Shown here piece after piece: positions 31,005-36,740 of a stretch of 36,740 bases of DNA (position 1 is its first letter; every line of letters begins with the position of its first letter). Source of the stretch: Burkholderiales bacterium (GTDB lineage: Bacteria > Pseudomonadota > Gammaproteobacteria > Burkholderiales > Burkholderiaceae_C); contig JAGWTE010000003.1 of assembly GCA_028869095.1 (NCBI GenBank), forward strand, positions 1 to 36,740. Reading direction: 5' to 3'. A model generated the notes under the pieces. That model was given only the letters and a program-made list of their open reading frames with translations. It was not told the origin of the DNA and ran no database searches. A program made the position numbers and the translations under genes.

Positions 31005-32348
31005 TCAACGCATGTTCACCAGGGTCTGTAGCACCTGGTCTTCGGTCTTGATGGTTTGCGCGTTGGCTTGGTACATGCGCTGCGCCACCATCATGTTGAC
31101 CAATTCACCCGTCAGGTCGACGTTGGACTCTTCCAGTGCGCCGGCTTGCAGGGCGCCGATGTTGCCCGCACCAGGCGTACCTACGACCGGGTCACCCGAG
31201 GCAAACGTGCTTGACCATTCGTTACCACCTTGGGGCTGAAGCCCCTGGGGGTTGCGGAAGGTGGCGAGCTCGACTTGGCCAGCAGGCTTGGATTGCCCGT
31301 TGGAGTAGCGAGCCATCACGATGCCACTGGGGTCAACCGATATGCTGGACAACTGACCTGGGGCATAGCCAGTTTGAGCCAAATTGGTGATGCTGAATGC
31401 AGCGCCATATTCAGTCGTCTGGGACATGTCCATCTTGACGCCAGTGATGGGCTGGGTCAGCGCGCCACTGGCCATGGTCGAAGCCGGGATCGTGGGGAGC
31501 GTGAATATACCGTTGGAGACGGTGGATTTTACGGCGCCAGTGTTGTCGTAGGTCGATATGGTTCCTGCACTACCTGGGGCGCTGAGTCCGCTGGTGTTGG
31601 TGGCGGTGCCGCCTGATGCGGGGAATGTGAACGACGCCACGCGCATGGCTGTGGGTGGCGTGCCGCCATTATTCAGGACCGGGGTGCCGTTGGCCGTGGC
31701 ATACATGTCCCAGTTGTCCGCTGATGTCTTGACATAGTAGTAGTTCAAGCTGACGGCTTGTCCCTTTGTGTCATAGACTGTTTGCGAAGTGGAGAAGTTG
31801 TAGGTACGGGGGTCTGTGAAGTCCAGGGGGGTCTGGGTTGGAACGGCTTGACGTGAATCGAAGTTCATTTCCATGGTGATCTGATCGGTCGCGTGCGGTG
31901 CGATGCCGGAAGTCGGCAATTGCAGGGGGGAGGCTGTACCAGACACAATGGTGCCTCGCGTATCGGCCTGATAGCCCAGCAGCTTGTGACCTTGGTTATT
32001 GACGATGTAACCATTGCGGTCAATCTTGAACTGCCCGTTACGGGTGTACATCGTGGGCTTGCTGCCATCGGTCACTTGAAAGAAGCCATTGCCGTTGATG
32101 GCCATGTCCATCGGGCTGTTGGTGGTGGTGATGTTGCCCTGAGTGAACTGTTGAGATACCGACGCGACGGTGGCGCCAATCCCGACATTGTTTGAACCGG
32201 CGCCACTCAATGCAGAAGCGTACATGTCGGCAAACTCAGCACGCGACGACTTGGCGCCGTAGGTGCCCGCATTGGCCACGTTGTTGCCAATCACTTCGAG
32301 GTTGCGGGACGAGACGTTCAGACCGGAAAGACCTTGTTGGAAGCCCAT
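31005..32348 (-). CDS. flgE: Flagellar hook protein FlgE
   Basis: The protein has 447 residues. The N-terminal MGFQQGLSGLNVSSRNLEVI and NNVANAGTYGAKSSRAEFAD and the C-terminal NVDLTGELVNMMVAQRMYQANAQ and DQVLQTLVNMR are the conserved axial helices of hook protein. The central part, exposed on the hook surface, is Thr/Ser/Gly-rich and longer than in enteric bacteria (about 400 residues there). The middle of the gene looks lower in G+C than flgF and flgG. FlgD, needed for its assembly, is encoded just upstream. Confidence 0.96.
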   Translation of the reverse strand: MGFQQGLSGLNVSSRNLEVIGNNVANAGTYGAKSSRAEFADMYASALSGAGSNNVGIGATVASVSQQFTQGNITTTNSPMDMAINGNGFFQVTDGSKPTMYTRNGQFKIDRNGYIVNNQGHKLLGYQADTRGTIVSGTASPLQLPTSGIAPHATDQITMEMNFDSRQAVPTQTPLDFTDPRTYNFSTSQTVYDTKGQAVSLNYYYVKTSADNWDMYATANGTPVLNNGGTPPTAMRVASFTFPASGGTATNTSGLSAPGSAGTISTYDNTGAVKSTVSNGIFTLPTIPASTMASGALTQPITGVKMDMSQTTEYGAAFSITNLAQTGYAPGQLSSISVDPSGIVMARYSNGQSKPAGQVELATFRNPQGLQPQGGNEWSSTFASGDPVVGTPGAGNIGALQAGALEESNVDLTGELVNMMVAQRMYQANAQTIKTEDQVLQTLVNMR

Positions 32349-32395
32349 GGTGTGATCCTTTCAATGTGAGGTAATGCTGGGTAATTGAGAGTTGA

Positions 32396-33073
32396 TCAAC
32401 CCACGGCTTTGATCTTGCTGTAGGCCAAGGTGCCGCTGTTGCGCAGTTCCAGATTGACGCCGCCAGTGCTGGTGTTGCTGACTGCATCGACTTGGTCCAG
32501 CATGAGCGACGTTGATGTGACAGCTGTGCTGCCATTGGTGGCTTTGACTTTGAAGGTGAAGGCCTGATTGGCATTGACGCCAGAAGGCGGCGTCCAGGTG
32601 AAATCCTGGCGTCCCGCGGCCAAGGTTCCTTTGTCGATGGTGTCGACGACCGTGCCATTCGCGGATAACACGTTAATGGAAACGCTTTTGGCATTGGCAT
32701 CAAGATCGAAGGCGCCACCAGCGGTTCCGGTGGTGCTGTCGACATTGAGTTGGTTGCCGTCGACCAGCACCTTGTGTCCGACTACGTTTGCAGCTTGCAG
32801 TAGCTGCATCTGTGAAAAGTTTGTACCTACCGATTGAACGGTGGTGTTGAGCTTGTCGATGCCGGTCACCGTGTTGATTTGCGCCATCTGGCTGGTGACC
32901 TGGGCGTTGTCCATCGGATTGAGCGGATCCTGATTTTTCATTTGGGTGACCAAAAGCTTGAGGAAGCGGTCAGCCGTGGCGTCCGTGGTGCTTTTGGCGC
33001 TGGAGTCCTTCTGGGTGGCCAGATAGGCGTCCAAACCCGAGGTGCCGGAGGTGGCGGAAGTGGTCGAAGTCAT
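32396..33073 (-). CDS. flgD: Flagellar hook-capping protein FlgD
   Basis: The protein has 225 residues. The N-terminal export and cap region has the family signature FLKLLVTQMKNQDPLNPMDNAQVTSQMAQINTVTGIDKLN (about residues 37-76). The C-terminal part is a mixed Tudor/fibronectin-like beta domain (about 95-225) with VLSANGTVVDTIDKGTLAAG and FTFKVKATNG. FlgD caps the growing hook and leaves once it is complete. The gene lies 24 bases after flgC. Confidence 0.95.
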   Translation of the reverse strand: MTSTTSATSGTSGLDAYLATQKDSSAKSTTDATADRFLKLLVTQMKNQDPLNPMDNAQVTSQMAQINTVTGIDKLNTTVQSVGTNFSQMQLLQAANVVGHKVLVDGNQLNVDSTTGTAGGAFDLDANAKSVSINVLSANGTVVDTIDKGTLAAGRQDFTWTPPSGVNANQAFTFKVKATNGSTAVTSTSLMLDQVDAVSNTSTGGVNLELRNSGTLAYSKIKAVG

Positions 33074-33097
33074 GTCGAGGCCTTTTCGTTAGTGGGT

Positions 33098-33508
33098 TTA
33101 GCTGCCTTGACCCATTTGCAGGGTCTTGCTCAGCAGGCTCTTGGTCGTGTTCATGACCTCGATGTTGTTTTGATAGGAGCGGGAAGCGGAGATCATGTTG
33201 ACCATCTCTTCCACGGTGTTGACGTTGCTGTAGGTGACGTAGCCATCCGCATCAGCCTGCGGGTGCTTGGGGTCCAGCACGCGGCGGCCGGGGCTGTTGT
33301 CCTCGGTCACTTGGGACACGGTCACGCCAGCGGTGCCCACATCGCCCATGGGGGTGGTGCTGAACACCACCTGACGGGCCTTGTAGGGCGAGCGGTCGGG
33401 GCCGGCCACGGTGTCGGCGTTGGCCAGGTTGGAGGCCACCACGTTCAGGCGCTGAGACTGCGCACTGACCGCACTGCCAGAGACGTTGAAGATCTTGAAC
33501 ATCGACAT
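33098..33508 (-). CDS. flgC: Flagellar proximal rod protein FlgC
   Basis: The protein has 136 residues, the normal length. It shows MFKIFNVSGSAVSAQSQRLNV with SNLANADTV, the FlgC-specific PYKARQVVFS, the stretch DNSPGRRVLDPKHPQADADG, and the C-terminal NVNTVEEMVNMISASRSYQNN with LLSKTLQMGQ. It builds the proximal rod with FlgB and FlgF. A GGAGAT ribosome site lies upstream, and the gene follows flgB by 11 bases. Confidence 0.97.
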   Translation of the reverse strand: MSMFKIFNVSGSAVSAQSQRLNVVASNLANADTVAGPDRSPYKARQVVFSTTPMGDVGTAGVTVSQVTEDNSPGRRVLDPKHPQADADGYVTYSNVNTVEEMVNMISASRSYQNNIEVMNTTKSLLSKTLQMGQGS

Positions 33509-33519
33509 GGCGATCTCCT

Positions 33520-33960
33520 TTATTGACCCGTGATGGCCGTGTTGAGCGTGCGCACCTGCGAGTTGATGAAGCGCAGGGTGGCTTCATAGCGCACGGTGTT
33601 GTCGGCGAAGTTGGCGCGTTCGCGGTCCAGGTCCACCGTGTTGCTGTCCAGATTGGTTTGCGAGGCGCTGGCGTAACCCAGTTCAGGTTGACCACGGCTG
33701 CCAGCGGGGGTGCCATTGAGGCCCAGGTGGCCGGCGCTGGAGCCGGCCAGTTGCAAACGGGTGCTGCTGGCGAGGGACGATTCACCCACAGATTGCTGCC
33801 CCGTGGCCTGACGCAGGGCAGACGAGAAATCAAAGTCCTTGCTGACATAGCCAGGCGTGTCCGCGTTGGCGATGTTGCTGGCAATCAGGCGTTGGCGTTC
33901 CGAGCGCAACGAGAGCGCTTCGGACTGGAAGTTCAGGGTATCGGTCAATCTGTTCAACAT
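33520..33960 (-). CDS. flgB: Flagellar proximal rod protein FlgB
   Basis: The protein has 146 residues. The start MLNRLTDTLNFQSEALSLRSERQRLIASNIANADTPGYVSKDFDF is split by a normal FlgB pattern, and the C-terminal part FADNTVRYEATLRFINSQVRTLNTAI is conserved. It is the first gene of the flgBCDEFGHIJKL operon. The ATG at 33960 has GGAGA about nine bases upstream; an open frame reaching 34044 extends into the control region and is not protein-like. Transcription starts within the 128-base region shared with flgA. Confidence 0.96.
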   Translation of the reverse strand: MLNRLTDTLNFQSEALSLRSERQRLIASNIANADTPGYVSKDFDFSSALRQATGQQSVGESSLASSTRLQLAGSSAGHLGLNGTPAGSRGQPELGYASASQTNLDSNTVDLDRERANFADNTVRYEATLRFINSQVRTLNTAITGQ

Positions 33961-34088
33961 GGCGTTTCTCCACGCAGCTTGCTGGACATGTTGATCGTCT
34001 GGCGGGAAAACATGAGCCCGAATAAACGGGGTTTCCTGCCTCATTTCCCACCCTTGCGTGGCCGTCAGATCCGTAGAGTCAACTCACC
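33961..34088. promoter_or_regulatory. Divergent control region between flgB and flgA
   Basis: This 128-base region must hold the promoters of both early flagellar units. It contains the dyad CCCG-AATAAA-CGGG (34017-34030), whose AATAAACG core loosely resembles an FlhC half-site. I could not find a sigma-28 match or a correctly spaced sigma-54 site. Confidence 0.45.
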
Positions 34089-34865
34089 ATGAAACCGACT
34101 CTCACCCCCCTTCAGACATCACGCGCAGACTGGCGTTCGGTGGCTTTGCTCCGGGCCTGGCTGTGGGCGGTGATGGCGTGTGTCACCTGCTTTGCCGGCT
34201 CTGCATGGGCTCAGGCAGATTCTTTACAGGCGACGATCGAAGAATTCGTGCGGCATCAGTCCAGCCCGGCGGCTGACGCGGCTGTGGCGGCTGAAGAGCA
34301 GCGCGCGCGCCGCGTCGAGGTCGAACTGGGCCAACTGGACCCGCGCCTGAAGCTGGCACCCTGTGACAAAGTGCGCGCTTACGTGCCCACTGGCTCGCCT
34401 TTGTGGGGCCGTAGCCGGGTGGGGCTGCGTTGCGAACAAGGGCCCACTCGTTGGAATATTTTCTGGCCGGTGACGGTCAAGGTGTACGGTCAAGCCCTGG
34501 TGGCTGCAGTGCCCCTGCGTCCCGGCGCCTTGGTCAACGCAGCTGATTTGCGCGTTGCCGAGGTCGACCTGGCCGCCAACCCTTCGCCCGCTGTGGTCAA
34601 TCTGACCGACATCGTGGGCCGTGCAGTGGCGCGCAATGTCGAGCCCGGTCAAAGCATCCGCCAGGAAGACATCAAACTGCGCCGCTGGTTCGCCGCCGGG
34701 GATCCGGTCCGGGTAGTGGTCAAGGGTTCCGGCTTCCAGATTTCATCAGAAGGAACGGCACTGACCCCGGGAGACGAGGGCCGATGCGCCCGAGTCCGCA
34801 CCGATAATGGCCGCGTTGTGTGCGCCCAGCCGGTAGGCGATCGACAGGTGGAGTTGGTCTTATGA
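34089..34865 (+). CDS. flgA: P-ring assembly chaperone FlgA
   Basis: The protein has 258 residues. A long signal peptide (about 1-43, ending AWAQA-DSL) exports it to the periplasm, where FlgA helps FlgI form the P ring. The C-terminal SAF domain is visible in VAAVPLRPGALVNAADLRVAEVDL and NVEPGQSIRQEDIKLRRWFAAGD, followed by VVVKGSGFQISSEGTAL and a final strand block. Length is typical of betaproteobacterial FlgA. It is divergent from flgB and ends before a terminator-like hairpin. Confidence 0.93.
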   Translation: MKPTLTPLQTSRADWRSVALLRAWLWAVMACVTCFAGSAWAQADSLQATIEEFVRHQSSPAADAAVAAEEQRARRVEVELGQLDPRLKLAPCDKVRAYVPTGSPLWGRSRVGLRCEQGPTRWNIFWPVTVKVYGQALVAAVPLRPGALVNAADLRVAEVDLAANPSPAVVNLTDIVGRAVARNVEPGQSIRQEDIKLRRWFAAGDPVRVVVKGSGFQISSEGTALTPGDEGRCARVRTDNGRVVCAQPVGDRQVELVL

Positions 34866-34885
34866 AACACTTCTTGCCGATTGCA

Positions 34886-34906
34886 CCCCCTTATCCAAGG
34901 GGGTTT
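34886..34906 (+). terminator. Terminator-like hairpin between flgA and flgM
   Basis: CCCCCTT (34886-34892) pairs with AAGGGGG (34897-34903) around ATCC, followed by only TTTC. The short T-tail suggests partial termination. Confidence 0.6.
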
Positions 34907-34919
34907 CGGCGTTTGGCAT

Positions 34920-34946
34920 TAAAGTCAGTGCAGGCCGCGTCGATAT
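34920..34946 (+). promoter_or_regulatory. Sigma-28 (FliA) promoter of flgM
   Basis: TAAAGTCA (34920-34927), an 11-base spacer and GTCGATAT (34939-34946) match the sigma-28 consensus TAAAGTTT-N11-GCCGATAA at 6 of 8 bases in each element with exact spacing. It lies 46 bases before the flgM ATG, so flgM and flgN can be made late, independently of flgA. Confidence 0.75.
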
Positions 34947-34992
34947 CGCGGATGTGACCACTCGGAAACTGTCCGAGACAAAGGAGTACATC

Positions 34993-35298
34993 ATGAAGAT
35001 CGGCAACCCTATTGATAAAGCGACCGGCAGCTCGTCGAGCCACCGGACCGAGGGCGCCACCACCACATCCTCTGGCAAAACCTCGTCTTTGGACGGCGGT
35101 GTGTCCCAGAGCGCGAAAGTGTCCCTGTCCCCCATGGCCACCAGCCTGTTCTCAGGCAGTGACCCTGCTTTTGACGCGGGCAAGGTGGACAAGGTCAAGC
35201 AGTCCATTGACGACGGCACCTACAAGGTGGACCCCGAAGTCATCGCTGACAAGCTTATTTCCAACGCCAAGGATCTGCTCAAGCGCAGCAGCAACTGA
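34993..35298 (+). CDS. flgM: Anti-sigma-28 factor FlgM
   Basis: The protein has 101 residues. It begins with the family's MKIGNPIDKA, has a Ser/Thr-rich disordered first half, and a C-terminal sigma-binding helix region with VDKVKQSIDDGTYKVDPEVIADKLI, the clearest FlgM signature. FlgM holds FliA inactive until the hook is finished and is then exported. AAGGAG lies six bases before the ATG at 34993; an earlier in-frame start at 34954 lies downstream of the sigma-28 elements and has no good ribosome site. Confidence 0.95.
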   Translation: MKIGNPIDKATGSSSSHRTEGATTTSSGKTSSLDGGVSQSAKVSLSPMATSLFSGSDPAFDAGKVDKVKQSIDDGTYKVDPEVIADKLISNAKDLLKRSSN

Positions 35299-35328
35299 TT
35301 CGTGTCGTAGTTGTGCATTCGTACCCAG

Positions 35329-35730
35329 ATGACTGAATCTGCTCGTCCTGATTCCGTGGCTCAAGCGCTCGATTTGTCTGCTCATGTGTCAGATATCGAG
35401 CAGTGTTTGAGTGCATTGGACGCCGCTTTGGTGTCCGGGGAATCTGCCGCCATCGAAGAGGTGGGGCAGCGGCTTCAACGTAGTCTGGCTGATTCGCTGG
35501 CGGCCTTTCGGCATGCCACGCATGAAGGCAAAACGCCTTTGAGCCCCGAGCTCAAGCAGCGGCTGATGCTGGCTCAATCTCGCATCACGGCCCAACAGGC
35601 CCTGGTTCACCGCTCAGGCGCAGCCATTGAGCGCACGCTCAACATCCTGCTGCCGCGTGAAGAGTCGCCGACCTACGGCGCGCCAGGTCAAGGTCCGGCC
35701 GGCAGGGTGGCCAACGCCTATAAGTCATGA
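35329..35730 (+). CDS. flgN: FlgN-like export chaperone for FlgK and FlgL
   Basis: The protein has 133 residues and is mostly helical, with long coiled stretches (about 15-110) as expected for FlgN, the cytosolic chaperone that takes FlgK and FlgL to the export gate. Similarity to FlgN is weak at the residue level, as is usual in this family, so the call rests on size, helical pattern, and position directly after flgM (30 bases). The ATG at 35329 is preferred to a TTG at 35311. It converges on recJ with 13 bases between stops. Confidence 0.75.
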   Translation: MTESARPDSVAQALDLSAHVSDIEQCLSALDAALVSGESAAIEEVGQRLQRSLADSLAAFRHATHEGKTPLSPELKQRLMLAQSRITAQQALVHRSGAAIERTLNILLPREESPTYGAPGQGPAGRVANAYKS

Positions 35731-35743
35731 CACCTCAGGGCCT

Positions 35744-36740
35744 TTAGCCCCGTGCCATGCCTTCCGCCATCCCCTCCACCATGAGTTGCACGCGCTGACG
35801 TCCCTGGTATTCGTCCAGGCTGACGCGGAACGCCAATTGTGTTTTGGCGGGCAAGGGCTCGGTGCGTCCAAACCAGATGCCGTCGCGCACCTGACCTTGC
35901 ACCCGCAAGCTGAGCTTGAGGTGGCGCTCGCCCACCAGCCGTTGACCGATGACATCGACCTCGTCGCTGAACACGGGCGGCTCAAAACCGGGGCCCCACA
36001 CGGCGCTGTCCAGGGCCGCCACGGTGTCGGCGCTGAACCATTGCGCATCCAGCGGGCCATCGGTGCTGATCTGGCGCGCCAGCAAGCTGGGGTCCAGACA
36101 CTCGTCGGTCACCTGCTGAAGGGCGGCATCAAAGGTGTCGAAGTCTTCTTCGCCGATGGTGCAACCGGCGGCCATGGCGTGTCCGCCAAACTTTCTGAGC
36201 AGGCCTGGGTGGCGTTTGCTGACCAGGTCCAGCGCATCGCGCAGGTGAAAGCCCGGGATCGAGCGGCCTGATCCCTTGAGCAAGCCATCCTGCCCCAAGG
36301 CGAACACAAAGGTGGGGCGGTGCAGGCGGTCTTTCAGACGCGAGGCCACGATGCCCACCACGCCTTCGTGGAACTCGGGGTCAAAGATGGAGATGGCAGC
36401 GGGCGGTTCGCCCTCGGGCATCAGGGATTCGAGCAATTGCTCGGCCTGATCGCGCATGCCGCTTTCCAGCTCACGGCGTTCACGGTTGATCGCGTCAAGC
36501 TGTTTGGCCAGTTCGGTCGCACGGACGGGGTCATCGCAACTCAGGCATTCGATCCCCAAGCCCATCTCGGCCAGGCGGCCTGCGGCGTTCACACGGGGGC
36601 CCAGGGCAAAGCCAAAGTCCTGGCTGCTGGCCTTGGCCGGATCACGTCCAGCGGCTTGGAACAGGGCCGCGATACCCGCTTGCATGCGGCCACTGCGGAT
36701 GCGTTTGAGGCCCTGGCTGACCAGGCGGCGGTTGTTGGGG
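35744..36740 (-). CDS. recJ: Single-stranded-DNA-specific exonuclease RecJ (C-terminal part; 5' end outside window)
   Basis: The frame is open to the window edge and gives 331 residues of the C-terminal part of RecJ, which degrades single-stranded DNA 5' to 3' in recombination and mismatch repair. FALGPRVNAAGRLAEMG follows the DHH core, and the DHHA1 domain has FDPEFHEGVVGIVASRLKDR, the SGRS segment in LLKGSGRSIPGFHL, and GGHAMAAG with the conserved Gly-Gly-His. The last 100 residues are the OB-fold (VIGQRLVGERHLKLSLRVQG and WFGRTEPL). The N-terminal DHH catalytic half lies outside the window. It is convergent with flgN. Confidence 0.95.
   Translation of the reverse strand, partial: PNNRRLVSQGLKRIRSGRMQAGIAALFQAAGRDPAKASSQDFGFALGPRVNAAGRLAEMGLGIECLSCDDPVRATELAKQLDAINRERRELESGMRDQAEQLLESLMPEGEPPAAISIFDPEFHEGVVGIVASRLKDRLHRPTFVFALGQDGLLKGSGRSIPGFHLRDALDLVSKRHPGLLRKFGGHAMAAGCTIGEEDFDTFDAALQQVTDECLDPSLLARQISTDGPLDAQWFSADTVAALDSAVWGPGFEPPVFSDEVDVIGQRLVGERHLKLSLRVQGQVRDGIWFGRTEPLPAKTQLAFRVSLDEYQGRQRVQLMVEGMAEGMARG

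Noticed and set aside
1-36740. CRISPR arrays, tRNA genes, rRNA genes, insertion sequences or prophage
   Set aside because: I saw no regularly spaced repeats, no transposase, integrase or phage proteins, and no tRNA-like cloverleaf; almost all of the window is accounted for by the listed genes.

Overview
The window is a high-GC, gene-dense chromosomal segment that I assign to a betaproteobacterium of the order Burkholderiales, probably near the Comamonadaceae. The reasons are codon use rich in G and C, a complete flgBCDEFGHIJKL cluster with a divergent flgA-flgM-flgN set, a Burkholderia-type lipase with its dedicated foldase, and a Fur box of the type common in this group. The genus cannot be fixed from the sequence alone. 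I see no rRNA, tRNA, CRISPR array, insertion sequence or prophage gene.

Layout. 1-4400: a pirin fragment divergent from an FMN reductase, then a FeeM/LuxI-fold N-acyltransferase whose 3' end overlaps, tail to tail, a hybrid sensor kinase, then a small unknown gene. 4400-9930: an orphan periplasmic binding protein followed 5 bases later by a second hybrid kinase with an extracytoplasmic sensor, convergent with a TonB-dependent receptor. These look like one sensing and uptake module spanning outer membrane, periplasm and inner membrane. 9930-11500: a small membrane protein and an MFS exporter of the fosmidomycin-resistance type. 11770-16560: an exported-enzyme block made of a secreted lipase, its foldase, a GntR/FCD regulator and a secreted subtilase with a GlyGly-CTERM-like tail.

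16600-21020: the most interesting part. After a strong terminator, a Fur-box-like site precedes five tightly packed genes: a lipoprotein di-heme peroxidase, a porin with an N-terminal coiled coil, an exported FMN-binding protein with the SGAT flavinylation site, ApbE (the enzyme that attaches FMN) and a small histidine-bearing membrane protein. I read this as an iron-responsive extracytoplasmic electron-transfer system; the substrate is unknown.

21040-35730: an SrkA-type kinase gene, a degenerate-EAL/HDOD regulator at the end of the flagellar operon, then flgL to flgB on the minus strand, with flgA, flgM and flgN on the plus strand. A sigma-28 promoter can be read in front of flgM. flgK contains an uninterrupted G10 tract (coding strand) that could make motility phase-variable. 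35744-36740 holds the 3' part of recJ.
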